This document shows positions 1 through 8,102 of a DNA stretch of 64,000 nt, piece after piece. Origin of the DNA: BOKV01 sp049289295 (GTDB lineage Bacteria > Pseudomonadota > Alphaproteobacteria > Rhizobiales > Rhizobiaceae); the NCBI GenBank assembly GCA_049289295.1, contig JBATLL010000099.1, forward strand, positions 1 through 64,000, in the 5' to 3' direction. The notes below the pieces were generated by a model. It was not told where the DNA came from. It did not search any database and saw only the letters and a list, made by a program, of their open reading frames with translations. Each line of letters begins with the position of its first letter. Within the stretch, counting starts at the first letter, position 1. The position numbers and the translations under genes are program-made.

Positions 1-1132
1 TACCTGCGCTCTGGACAAAACTCTGATAAAAGGCGGCGTCAGGTTCGACGCGAGTATCACGCATCGCCTCGAGCAACCGCTGTCGTTCGGTCGGCGATTT
101 GGCGACTTCAGCCAAATTCTTGAAGAACGATGCGTCAGGTGCGATGTCTTCTTGAAGCATCAGGTGAAGCACAGACATCCTGTCACCAAAAGAACGACTT
201 GATTGCGAAAAGCTCTTAAACAGCCCAATATCAGGAGCAACCCGAACGCTTCTCATGAGGCCTAATGTTTCAGGTATTTCATTGAATTTGATTTTCCGGG
301 CTGCTCCCCAAAACAGGTTCCTGGTGGGAGAAAAGCCTAAGCCGTCTATGCTCGACATGAGCTCCTTCAGTTCCGCAACATCACGAACGGAGGACGCGGC
401 AAGGTTTTCGAGTTGAACGTTTAGTGTGCTCTCGTGAGAATGAAACGAGTTGAAAATTGACATTCTGTCTTCAAACCGAGTTGTTTGGAACATCTGAATA
501 ATCGCAGTAGCAAGCGTAAATCGGCTAGAAGTACCGAGGCGCTCCAGGGCAACATTCTCATCGGGCTTGTAGACCAAGTCTATAAACGACTTGGCGGGCA
601 AAACAGGTATTTCATGCAAGTAGGCTCCGAATGCTTGCATTCTTGTTTCAAAACCATCCATACTACGAACAATTTCGCTCAATGAGGAAAAATCAATTTT
701 GCTCGTTTCCTCATGTCTGGCCTTTTGAACCCCGAGCTGCTGAAGGAACGCTTCCAAACTGGTTTGTCTTCTCCCTGACCTTTCCTCCTCTTCGTCCAAT
801 GAACTGGATGGCGGCCGATCACCCTCCGTGCGATCGACGACGTTGACGCCCTCCAAGCTTCGTGGGTCGGACAATTTCACCAAGTCGTATTGGTCAATGT
901 AGAGAACGGCACCAGCAAGACTAGCTCCTCGGAAAGATACGTCCCTCACGTCAGATCCACGAAAGTCCATGCCATCGAAGCTGCCATACATGAAGAATGA
1001 CTTTGTGTCGTACCCACATTGCGCGATCAAACCAACGATGTCCTTCAGATCAGAGCTCATGATTGCCTCAAAGGCGTATGCCTCCTTGTCGGTCAACCTC
1101 AATCCGCCCTCTTCAAAAAGCTCCTTCAGCAT
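1..1132 (-). CDS. Unknown protein with pentapeptide-like stretch and 32-residue helical repeats (3' end outside window)
   Basis: A reading frame stays open from an ATG at 1132 to the left edge (377 codons, no stop), so the C-terminus is outside the window. Residues 53-75 contain a short pentapeptide-like run (DFRGS, VSFRGASLAGA). After an acidic linker (about 105-145) comes a repeat array. From residue 267 the repeats recur exactly every 32 residues, each opening with a P-D-like element (267, 299, 331, 363), with aromatic/leucine at +7, L at +24 and M at +27. Looser copies sharing F-x-x-R-M occur near 161 and 220. The pattern resembles pentatricopeptide-type helical repeats, but this is by eye only. 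The start overlaps the stop of the preceding minus-strand gene by 7 bp, so the two are probably co-translated. Codon use is AT-richer than in the rest of the window. Function unknown. Confidence 0.75.
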   Translation of the reverse strand, partial: MLKELFEEGGLRLTDKEAYAFEAIMSSDLKDIVGLIAQCGYDTKSFFMYGSFDGMDFRGSDVRDVSFRGASLAGAVLYIDQYDLVKLSDPRSLEGVNVVDRTEGDRPPSSSLDEEEERSGRRQTSLEAFLQQLGVQKARHEETSKIDFSSLSEIVRSMDGFETRMQAFGAYLHEIPVLPAKSFIDLVYKPDENVALERLGTSSRFTLATAIIQMFQTTRFEDRMSIFNSFHSHESTLNVQLENLAASSVRDVAELKELMSSIDGLGFSPTRNLFWGAARKIKFNEIPETLGLMRSVRVAPDIGLFKSFSQSSRSFGDRMSVLHLMLQEDIAPDASFFKNLAEVAKSPTERQRLLEAMRDTRVEPDAAFYQSFVQSAG

Positions 1133-2085
1133 TCTACTTCGATCCTATGGAAACACAGAACATGTTCTTCCCTACCGCCCCAGCGTTGGGCGAGGACTTG
1201 GCTAATCAACTGACTACGCGCCAAAGGCTCGTTCTTTTCAAAGGCCGGAGCGACTTTGAAGGAAGTAGCAATGCTGGAACGGTCCTCCGCCAGAACTTTG
1301 AAGTCGATTACTGCATTTTCTGATGTGCGTAGTCGGCCCAGGTCCAATTGGCCCAAGTCTCCCCACAGCCAAATATCATTTGCCGACTTGCTCACTGTCC
1401 ATGCAACTTGACGTGTGTGGTCCTTAAAGACCTCACACCCTTCAGAGTAACCGAATTCGGCACTTTCGCCACTTCGGAGTCGGCGAAAACCTGGTTCGAA
1501 ATCTCCTTCCGCCTCTACAGACAGAATTGCGTTCAGCACAGCGTACTGAACGGTTCCAATAGTTTTCTCAGGAGAGACGCCGTCTTTTTTCTCTGATTGT
1601 TTGGTGTGGCCGAATAGTTTCGCGGTGACGGTTCTGCTGCGGTCCCGGAAGGTGAGGAGCGGGAGCTCTATGCGAAAAACAATACTGCCATCATCTGCAG
1701 GTGCGTTGGATAATTGCTGTACTTGCAACTTTGATATTTTTGCGATTCGAGTGAAATTCAGCTCCGCATCTGAAAAGAGTCTCTTCTTTGTAACGTCGAT
1801 ACCTGTGGCTTGGAAAAATGCGAATAGGCAACTCCAAGGACGATACGTTGCTCTAACGCCAGCGCCATTTTGCCAGTTAGTGAAGGATTGCGCATCACCA
1901 ATTGGATAGTCGGGTCGGTCTTTTTGATCCCCGAGTATTTCACTTACGGTTTTATTTATCGCTCGCACTGCGTCGCTGTGCGAGCTGAAGCGTGCGCGCC
2001 ATGAAGGAAACCACTCGGCAATGGCCGCCCTATCGAGCTCTTCATCTGGATCGTTCTCATTGTGTCTACGCGCGTGTTTCGCCAT
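1126..2085 (-). CDS. Hypothetical protein of unknown family, first gene of an accessory pair
   Basis: I do not recognise this 319-residue protein. The ATG at 2085 (MAKHARR) is preferred; a TTG 12 codons upstream keeps the frame open. It starts with a charged segment, then a helical stretch (about 20-55) including WFPSWRARF and an SDAVRAINK region. The middle (about 125-160) is beta-rich (SIVFRIELPLLTFRDRSRT). No signal peptide or membrane segment is visible. Its stop overlaps the start of the repeat protein downstream, so the two form a pair. The DNA is AT-richer than the housekeeping genes to the right, which suggests acquisition by transfer. It could belong to a defence or mobile-element module, but nothing in the sequence proves this. 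Confidence 0.65.
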   Translation of the reverse strand: MAKHARRHNENDPDEELDRAAIAEWFPSWRARFSSHSDAVRAINKTVSEILGDQKDRPDYPIGDAQSFTNWQNGAGVRATYRPWSCLFAFFQATGIDVTKKRLFSDAELNFTRIAKISKLQVQQLSNAPADDGSIVFRIELPLLTFRDRSRTVTAKLFGHTKQSEKKDGVSPEKTIGTVQYAVLNAILSVEAEGDFEPGFRRLRSGESAEFGYSEGCEVFKDHTRQVAWTVSKSANDIWLWGDLGQLDLGRLRTSENAVIDFKVLAEDRSSIATSFKVAPAFEKNEPLARSQLISQVLAQRWGGREEHVLCFHRIEVEC

Positions 2086-2717
2086 GGCTACACTCTCGCT
2101 GAGCTGGCAGTCAATTTTCAACCCTTCATGTGCGTTCCTTGTGAACCGAATGCCGACCGCCAGACGTGATTAGGAAGCTTTCAGACAGATTGGGTGGCGC
2201 CCTGACACATTAGGCATTTGCCCGGATGTGATTAGGAGGCGGGCGCAGGCCCAACCGTTTCTAGTGGCGATCTTCCTTCGCCGCGACCCAGAAATGGAGG
2301 GCTTCAGAATGGGCATCTGGTCGCTGAAACGGTTCATGTACTTGGTCCTGTCAATCACGCATTGCTGGCTGTTCCTCATGACGGGGTATCTGGCGTACGC
2401 AATCGGCAGTTTTGCATATGCTATTCTTGCATTGAAGTCGTAGGCGGTACATTAACGCATAAGAGACAAAATGTCCGTCGCGGTATAGCTGGTCTTGCTG
2501 TGGCGGACACTGCGACTGCAATCTAATCCAAAATCCATATCGATTTGTCCAATCACTAAAGCCGACATTCGCGCGTCATGCAGCATTCGTTAGTAAGGGC
2601 TCGAAGCAGCCCTTTGCCGCTCGCATGATCGGATCCGTGGAGCATCTGGTTCGCGTCACACCGCGAATTTCTCAAGGGTCCGCAACCAAATAGACGGGTA
2701 TCGCGGTTTGAAAGGAA
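2086..2717. other. Gene-poor junction between accessory DNA and conserved chromosome
   Basis: No convincing gene in about 630 bp. An inverted GTTC-N5-GAAC element lies at 2134-2146, upstream of the unknown minus-strand gene. Three ATTAGG words occur at 2169, 2209 and 2231; two of them sit in a near-identical 16-bp direct repeat (2163-2178 and 2225-2240). A 71-codon plus-strand frame from GTG 2228 to 2443 ends in a hydrophobic segment but lacks a ribosome-binding site and is not supported. This may be the scar of an insertion element. Confidence 0.4.
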
Positions 2718-3080
2718 GTGCCGGACAGTGAGCATGCCATAAGTGACGGTGTCATCGCGCCCGGTGGCTTCACTGCGGATCACTATTACCTGTGGGAAGA
2801 CCAGACCTTCCACATCATTGCAGGACCACGGGAAGCCAGGATCGGGGATCAGGTTGTGAGCGTCGGAGCTGGCGATACGGTTCATAGCCTGCGGGGCGTG
2901 TCCCTTTACATGAAGGACACTGGCGACAGCGAGGCTCGCCTCATCCGCTACATCTTTCCAGGCGACTGGGCTGAAGACTTCATGGCTGAAACCTCGCGGC
3001 AAAGCCACGGCGGCAAACACGGTTTCGAATTGATCCAGCCGAAACGCTGGTTTCAGGCGTGCGTATCCGTCTGCACATGA
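2718..3080 (+). CDS. Short cupin-fold protein, probably truncated or decaying
   Basis: 120 residues from a GTG at 2718; an in-frame TGA six bases upstream rules out an earlier start. Residues 12-45 follow the first cupin motif (APGGFTAD, WEDQTFHIIAG) and residues 50-70 the second (VGAGDTVHSLRGVSLYMK), followed by a PGDWAEDF element seen in small cupins. The usual HxH metal pair is reduced to H-Y, and the N-terminal 20-30 residues expected before the first motif are missing. No clear Shine-Dalgarno is correctly spaced. It is either a divergent metal-poor cupin or a gene fragment. The next plus-strand gene follows in another frame. Confidence 0.45.
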   Translation: MPDSEHAISDGVIAPGGFTADHYYLWEDQTFHIIAGPREARIGDQVVSVGAGDTVHSLRGVSLYMKDTGDSEARLIRYIFPGDWAEDFMAETSRQSHGGKHGFELIQPKRWFQACVSVCT

Positions 3081-3087
3081 AGTTGAA

Positions 3088-3561
3088 TTGCAACGCCTGC
3101 GGGAACAGGCATCATCAGGCCAGTTGCCGCCTCTTGAGCGGCACGAATGCACAAAAAGGCGCGGTCCATTCTCTGGTGCTGATATGGAAGAGGTTCGTGA
3201 AAAGGCGTTTTTCTGTGTCGGGCGCGCTGTTTTTTTTGCCGCTCTTGCGATCACGCTCGTCATGCTCGGCCTCGCTTTCGAGCCGGCCCTGGCGCTGAGG
3301 TCGGGGGCCATCCTTGGGCTGGTAGTGTGCGCCGTGCTGATCTGGTTTGCCCAGACCGCGCATGGTCGCGAACCCAACAGGACGGAGACCTGGCTGCTGC
3401 TCAAGCCCGATGCGCGACCCGGCAATGAGCATGGCGTGCGTTACTTCAAGGAAATCCTGCACGAGACCTATCTCTATTTCGCCGTGCGAGCCTTCACCAT
3501 CTCGCTGTTCCTGCTTGTTTCCAGCATCATCGCAACACTCCTGACAGATGTGCCTGCCTGA
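3088..3561 (+). CDS. Conserved small inner-membrane protein
   Basis: 157 residues with three hydrophobic segments (about 47-65, 70-88 and 132-152). They are separated by a polar loop containing RTETWLLLKPDARPG and NEHGVRYFKEI. The N-terminal part (QLPPLERHE, KRRGPFSGADMEEVR) reads like real protein, so the TTG start at 3088 is retained although it is weak; ATG 3184 is the alternative and would still keep all membrane segments. It ends 7 bp before the convergent NadQ gene. I recognise it only as the kind of uncharacterised membrane protein common in Rhizobiales; function unknown. Confidence 0.55.
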   Translation: MQRLREQASSGQLPPLERHECTKRRGPFSGADMEEVREKAFFCVGRAVFFAALAITLVMLGLAFEPALALRSGAILGLVVCAVLIWFAQTAHGREPNRTETWLLLKPDARPGNEHGVRYFKEILHETYLYFAVRAFTISLFLLVSSIIATLLTDVPA

Positions 3562-3567
3562 CACCGC

Positions 3568-4551
3568 TCACCCGCGCCTGCCAACACGCAAGCCAGGTGC
3601 CGGGCGTTCCTGCAGCACGTCGCGGCGGAAGCGGAAAAGCGCAGCCGGGCGACCGCCCGTTTCGTTGGTCGAGGCACCTGTCGGCTCGACCAGCTTGGCG
3701 CTGTCCACGAGGCGGCGGAAATTCTGCTTGTGAACCGCCCGCCCGAAAATGCTCTCCACCGTCTGCTGCAGTTCGGTAAGTGTGAACTCATCCGCCATCA
3801 GTTCGAACACGACCGGGCGATATTTCAGCTTGGAGCGAAGGCGTGACATTGCCGTTGCCAGAATGCGGCGGTGATCGTGGTCCATCGGACTGCCGGTCGC
3901 ACCACCGATCTGCAGCGCCTCGTAGCGTCCGTCGCGCACGCTCTCATCCACCAGTCCGGCCGAATACATCAACTCATAGCGATCAAGCGCATGCTCCTCG
4001 TCCCACTGCGCGCCATCAAGACCGAAGGCCATGCGCACGCGCGAAGTTGGCGTATGGCCCCGGCTTGCATACGATCCCCTGGCATTGGCCCGAGCCCATT
4101 TGTCGATGGCTGGCACAATCAGTTCGTCAAGCAGTGCCGGGCGGCCTTCCCGCCAGTCCTCCCAGGGCAGGAACTGGTACCAGCTGCGAAACTCCGCGCC
4201 CGCCAGCCGGATAGCCGGCATCTGCTCCGACTGCACCCGCGTCAGGGCAAGGTATCCAACCGACACGACGTGCGGGCTCTCATCGTCGGCGCGCCTTTGC
4301 CTGCCCCGGTCACCGAAAGTGTAGAGCTGTTCGACATAGCCAAGCTGCAGCGCCGTCTGTTCCTCGACCCAGCCGCGCAGGCCGATTTCCATCGTGCGGT
4401 GCTTGAGCGGATTGAATGGCCCCCACGGCAGGGCGTCGGCAAAGTTCCGGTCCTGACCCGGAACACGCAGGATGCACGGATCGGAACCCACCATCGCCAC
4501 GATCGCGGCATTGAGGCCTATCTCGATCCGATCCGGATTGTCCATCCGCAC
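3568..4551 (-). CDS. nadQ: NadQ-type regulator of NAD biosynthesis (Nudix-like plus winged-helix domain)
   Basis: 327 residues. The N-terminal half is a Nudix-like fold: residues about 57-90 hold a degenerate Nudix box (LRGWVEEQTALQLGYVEQ) in which the catalytic REUxEE core is replaced, suggesting ligand sensing rather than hydrolysis. The C-terminal part (about 225-300) has a winged-helix segment (PVVFELMADEFTLTELQQ, FRRLVDSAKLVEP). This matches the COG4111 architecture, whose alphaproteobacterial members are assigned as NadQ repressors of NAD biosynthesis genes. No nad gene is in the window, so it would act in trans. A 7-bp inverted repeat GCGTTTG/CAAACGC brackets 4564-4605 just upstream of the start and could be an autoregulatory element. 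Confidence 0.7.
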   Translation of the reverse strand: MRMDNPDRIEIGLNAAIVAMVGSDPCILRVPGQDRNFADALPWGPFNPLKHRTMEIGLRGWVEEQTALQLGYVEQLYTFGDRGRQRRADDESPHVVSVGYLALTRVQSEQMPAIRLAGAEFRSWYQFLPWEDWREGRPALLDELIVPAIDKWARANARGSYASRGHTPTSRVRMAFGLDGAQWDEEHALDRYELMYSAGLVDESVRDGRYEALQIGGATGSPMDHDHRRILATAMSRLRSKLKYRPVVFELMADEFTLTELQQTVESIFGRAVHKQNFRRLVDSAKLVEPTGASTNETGGRPAALFRFRRDVLQERPAPGLRVGRRG

Positions 4552-4647
4552 TCCTGTCGTGTGGCGTTTGAGTTCTTTGCTGTTGTAGCGGAAAAATGCA
4601 AACGCTTCGATAGTAACCGCTCTGCGCGATCCTGCCTGTCGAGCCGG

Positions 4648-5256
4648 TCAGGAAAGAGCCTGTTCCAATTGCGCGAAGGCGTCAAGGAACTGCGCCTGTG
4701 CTTCGCGCGGCGGTAGCGGATCGAGCAGGCGAGGGGGCAGTTTCACGATGGCGCCATCGCCGAAAATCCGCTTCGCTTCCTTGGGCATGAATCCGGCCAG
4801 GCTGGTAGCTTCGTGAAATGCCGCAATCGTGTCGGCCTTCTTGATCGATTTCAGCAGGGCCGGTGGCGTCGCGGCGGGAAGCCCGAAGCGGATGTGAACC
4901 GCAGCCAGCAGCCGAAGTTCAAGCGCCTTGTAGTCTCCGCCGATCATCGCCTTGAAGGGCGAGATGAGATCGCCCACGACATATTCAGGCGCGTCATGCA
5001 GGAGCGCCATCATGCGCTTCCTGGTGTCGAGCCCGGGATGTATCTGATCGATGATGTGAAGCACCAGGCAGGAATGCTGCGCTACCGAAAAGGCATGGTC
5101 GCCATGGGTCTGTCCGTTCCAGCGCGCCACACGCGCAAGCCCATGGGCAATGTCTGTTATCTCGATATCGACCGGAGACGGATCGATCAGATCAAGGCGG
5201 CGACCCGATAGCATGCGCTGCCAGGCCCTGGGTTTCTTGGTTTCTCTGGCTGCCAT
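4648..5256 (-). CDS. HD-domain phosphohydrolase (YfbR-like)
   Basis: 202 residues. Conserved metal-binding residues of the HD superfamily are visible: HGDHAFSVAQHS (about 51-62), the paired LLHDAPE (about 87-93), GDLISPFK, and a distal KADT. This is the layout of small HD hydrolases related to 5'-deoxynucleotidase YfbR; many alphaproteobacterial members are annotated only as HD family hydrolases. Cytoplasmic, with no signal peptide. It lies 96 bp upstream of nadQ on the same strand, so the two could be co-transcribed and this enzyme may act in nucleotide turnover. Substrate cannot be told from sequence. Confidence 0.75.
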   Translation of the reverse strand: MAARETKKPRAWQRMLSGRRLDLIDPSPVDIEITDIAHGLARVARWNGQTHGDHAFSVAQHSCLVLHIIDQIHPGLDTRKRMMALLHDAPEYVVGDLISPFKAMIGGDYKALELRLLAAVHIRFGLPAATPPALLKSIKKADTIAAFHEATSLAGFMPKEAKRIFGDGAIVKLPPRLLDPLPPREAQAQFLDAFAQLEQALS

Positions 5257-5340
5257 CTGCCTGCCGGGATTCGTGATTGCGTTTGTGCTACTCCCGTTTT
5301 GCCGTGCCGCGCCGCGCTATTCAAGCCGCATGCACCTTGA

Positions 5341-6180
5341 TCAGGCAACCGGCAGCGTGAAATTCACCCAGGACTGCAGATGCACCGAAATGGGCTGGCT
5401 CCCTGCCAGGATTGGTTTGCCCGCCGCCAGCGCATCGCCAACCTTGTCGAGGCGCAGTAGCGCCAGGCCCTTGTTGGCATGGGAACTGCCCATTGTGCCG
5501 GCGGGCTTGCCCCCGGCCAGGATATCCGTGTTTGCAGGCGGTAGCGCCCTTGTCGACTCGACCATGATGAAGCGGCTTCGCGCAGTGCCCCGGTGTTGCA
5601 TGCGCGACACGACTTCCTGCCCGACATAGCAGCCCTTGGTGAAGTCGACCCCGCCGAACTGGTCCATCAGCACTTCGTGCGGGAAACAGGCTCCGAATGC
5701 GAAATCCTCACCCCCTTGCGGCATGCCATGCGCCAGCCGGTGCGCGCGATAGTCGCCCGCTGTGCCTTTGGGCGGACGGCGGCAGTAGAGGCGCTGCCCC
5801 AGTGCAGCCAGTCGCGGGTCGGTTATGGCGATGCCATCCACATTTTCAGCAGCGCCGTCCCATGCGGCATGAATGCCGGTCCGCTTGTCCATCGGCTCGA
5901 TTTCCACGCGCGCCCTCAACCGGTAGAAGGTCAGGCGGCGGATGAAATCGGGTTCGACCGCCCTGGCAACATCCGCGAGATAGCCCGATACGGAGCGGAT
6001 CAGGAAGAAGTCGAACAGGATCTTGCCTTGGGGCGAGAGCAGGGCGCCGAACGCGCCTTCGCCGGTTTTCAGTGTTTCGACTTCACACGTCACCAGACCT
6101 TGCAGGAAATGCGTCGCATCCTCTCCCGCGATGCGCACGAGTGTACGGTCGGTCAGTTCGGCAGTCTTGCAAGAGGTCAT
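5341..6180 (-). CDS. ygfZ: YgfZ/IbaG-type folate-binding Fe-S cluster assembly factor
   Basis: 279 residues related to the aminomethyltransferase (GcvT) fold. The family signature K-G-C-Y-x-G-Q-E is present at about 182-189 with the conserved Cys184. The N-terminus has the expected FLQGLVTCEV segment and LLSPQGKILFDFFL. YgfZ proteins use folate and help maintain [4Fe-4S] enzymes, particularly radical-SAM enzymes, under oxidative stress. The ATG at 6180 is the only sensible start. The gene stands alone, 135 bp downstream of a conserved periplasmic protein gene on the same strand. Confidence 0.88.
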   Translation of the reverse strand: MTSCKTAELTDRTLVRIAGEDATHFLQGLVTCEVETLKTGEGAFGALLSPQGKILFDFFLIRSVSGYLADVARAVEPDFIRRLTFYRLRARVEIEPMDKRTGIHAAWDGAAENVDGIAITDPRLAALGQRLYCRRPPKGTAGDYRAHRLAHGMPQGGEDFAFGACFPHEVLMDQFGGVDFTKGCYVGQEVVSRMQHRGTARSRFIMVESTRALPPANTDILAGGKPAGTMGSSHANKGLALLRLDKVGDALAAGKPILAGSQPISVHLQSWVNFTLPVA

Positions 6181-6315
6181 GAAATGTTCCGGCTACGGAG
6201 TCTGCGAGCGGGATGTTTCTGCGTTCGAAATGGCATGCCTGCCATTGCGGATTCGCAGGAATTCGAATTGATCTAGTCGTTGCCGGATCGCGGGACAAGG
6301 CCTGTTCATCGCGTG

Positions 6316-7038
6316 TCAGTCCCCGGCAACAAAGAATCGCCAACGCCCCTGCGGTGTGATTCCGACCCGATAGAAGAGGTAGGTCCCGAAGGATTTCATT
6401 TCCTCATAGTCGCCCGATGTCAGAAGACGGAACATCTCGACCTTTTGCGGCGCATCGAGCTTTTCCAGCGGCACGGCAAAGAAGTAGGGCCAGACATAAA
6501 GCTCATTTTCGGTACCAGGTTCCAGATGCACGAAACCCGTTTCCAGGACGTCCAGCAGGATGGCGAGTATTTCCATCCCGTCGCCATCTCCCGAAATGGA
6601 TTTCAGGAAGTCGATTGGATCGCCCTCGATACCGCCAAACGAGAAGATGGTCATGTCATCGCCTGCGCCAATAAACGGTCGCAGCTTTTCCAGATCACCA
6701 CTCCTTGCCGCTTCGATCAGCAGTTCGCGCATCTTGGCGACAGGAAACGGCAGCACTGTAAGATCGCGCTGGATGGCTGGCACTTCGAACTGTTCGCCAA
6801 GCGGATGGCCAGGTTCGTTAGCCCCAGCTACGCCACCTTCTTCGTCACCATCGGCTTCACCGGAATTCTCTTCAGGATTGGCAGCATCGGGCGCAGGCTG
6901 TGTCTCCTGAGTCTGAGCTTGCGCAAGGTTTCCCGGAGCAAGGACCGTGAGCGCCCTGTCGGCAAATGGCGTGCCCGGCAGCATGGGTGCCAGGAAAAAT
7001 GTACTCGACAGCAGGAAAACAAGAGCGCCGGTTTTCAT
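6316..7038 (-). CDS. Conserved exported protein of unknown function
   Basis: 240 residues. A signal peptide is evident at 1-42 (hydrophobic FLLSSTFFLAPML; likely cleavage after AQAQ). Next comes an acidic, low-complexity linker (about 45-80, EENSGEADGDEEGG), then a folded domain of about 150 residues containing MRELLIEAARSGDLEKLRPF, VHLEPGTENELYVWPYF and GRWRFFVAGD. I recognise this only as an uncharacterised periplasmic protein of the type conserved in Rhizobiales. It runs in the same direction as the small gene at 7124-7387. No catalytic motif can be identified. Confidence 0.7.
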   Translation of the reverse strand: MKTGALVFLLSSTFFLAPMLPGTPFADRALTVLAPGNLAQAQTQETQPAPDAANPEENSGEADGDEEGGVAGANEPGHPLGEQFEVPAIQRDLTVLPFPVAKMRELLIEAARSGDLEKLRPFIGAGDDMTIFSFGGIEGDPIDFLKSISGDGDGMEILAILLDVLETGFVHLEPGTENELYVWPYFFAVPLEKLDAPQKVEMFRLLTSGDYEEMKSFGTYLFYRVGITPQGRWRFFVAGD

Positions 7039-7123
7039 GAACAGGACCCTACCTGCTGCTCATGCGCATGAAAAGCAGTGCCTTGCAGGGCCTGGTCAAA
7101 TCTTGGCGATTGTGTTCGTGAAG

Positions 7124-7387
7124 CTACTGTAGCGTGCGCGCGGTCGTGAAACGGCCTTCGTCTTCCATCTGGACGAGCCTTTGGACCAGCTTTTCCGATT
7201 CGGGCGCACCGCACCGGCGAACCAGTTCCTCGATTGCGGCATGGATCAGCGATTCTGCCAGCAGGTCCGGTTCGATCCCCGCCTCGATGCCGTCTTCCCA
7301 GGCACTGGCGAGAATGTCGCGCGCCACCAGGCGCTTCTCTTCCAGGATGAGCCTGTCGAGTTCCTGCCGTTCGTCGGTATCCATCAT
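7124..7387 (-). CDS. Small conserved cytoplasmic protein
   Basis: 87 residues, strongly charged and predicted to be all helix (RQELDRLILEEKRLVARDIL, AIEELVRRCGAPESEKLVQR). Two adjacent Met codons (7387, 7384) are possible starts. No motif, membrane segment or signal peptide. It sits 85 bp upstream of the exported protein gene on the same strand. The amino-acid composition and codon use are those of a real gene, but no function can be given. The upstream gap (7388-7491) includes the word TTAACAATGGTTAAC, listed under rejected observations. Confidence 0.6.
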   Translation of the reverse strand: MMDTDERQELDRLILEEKRLVARDILASAWEDGIEAGIEPDLLAESLIHAAIEELVRRCGAPESEKLVQRLVQMEDEGRFTTARTLQ

Positions 7388-7491
7388 GCCGCCGCTGCCA
7401 TTTTCTTGTGAGTTTCGCTAATCCCATACCCCTTTTTGGCGGCGCTGTCGGGGCATTCCTTTAACAATGGTTAACAAGGATGGCGGTGCCG

Positions 7492-7962
7492 TTACTGGCC
7501 ATAGCGGGCGGGGATTTCGCCTGCAATGCGCATGCCCTGGCGCAGATATCTGTTTGCCGCTTCCGCTGCGGCCGGGGTGCATTCGCGGTAAATCTCCTGG
7601 AAACCGCGAAAACCGCGATTGAAACGGCCTACCATCCGCGCCTTGCGCCCTTCGTCTGGTTCTTCCAGCACGATGATGCGTTCCATCTGCTCGCGCCAGG
7701 TCGTCCCTTCATCAGCGCCGCACAACTCGCGCAGATAGTGAAGTGAACCCAGAATCTCTGCCAGTCGCATGAGTGAATCCTCATAGGCAGGTGGCAGTAC
7801 GGCAATTGGCGGCTGCGGCTTTTGTGCCGCTGGGTCCTCCTTTGTCGATGGATCGACCTTGATGACAGCCTGCGCCATGCCGCTGCAGGGCAGCAGGGCA
7901 ATCATGACGGCAGCGAACATGCTTTTGGCATTCCTGCCATATCTGATCGGTTGCGGTGACAT
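7492..7962 (-). CDS. TIGR02301-type conserved exported protein
   Basis: About 156 residues. A signal peptide (MFAAVMIALLPCSGMAQA) is followed by a proline-rich linker and a helical domain with SLMRLAEILGSLHYLRELCG, MVGRFNRGFRGFQEIYREC and the ending CTPAAAEAANRYL...ARYG typical of the alphaproteobacterial TIGR02301 family (function unknown). The start is uncertain: ATG 7962 is chosen, ATG 7920 lies directly at the signal peptide, and ATG 8106 overlaps the Nudix stop as ATGA. The last would add 48 residues that do not look like protein. Probably in one operon with the Nudix gene upstream. Confidence 0.65.
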   Translation of the reverse strand: MSPQPIRYGRNAKSMFAAVMIALLPCSGMAQAVIKVDPSTKEDPAAQKPQPPIAVLPPAYEDSLMRLAEILGSLHYLRELCGADEGTTWREQMERIIVLEEPDEGRKARMVGRFNRGFRGFQEIYRECTPAAAEAANRYLRQGMRIAGEIPARYGQ

Positions 7963-8102
7963 TCGCGTATCCAGCGTCGGGAGATCGGCAATATGCGTTG
8001 GCGAACGCTTCCATGCAAGCTGGCTGTCGCCGCCTCGCAGGGCTAGGACGGCTGCGCTTGCGACCAGCCTGTGCAGCATTGCCGCTGCCATGCCAATAGC
8101 GC

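Noticed and set aside
2228..2443. 71-codon frame with a hydrophobic end
   Set aside because: GTG start without Shine-Dalgarno in a degenerate region; cannot be distinguished from chance.
2556..3425. 289-codon minus-strand open frame
   Set aside because: Antisense to the cupin and membrane protein genes, with low-complexity Arg/Ser-rich product typical of shadow frames in GC-rich DNA.
7462..7476. TTAAC-N5-TTAAC resembling a CtrA site
   Set aside because: Spacing between TTAA halves is 6, not the canonical 7.
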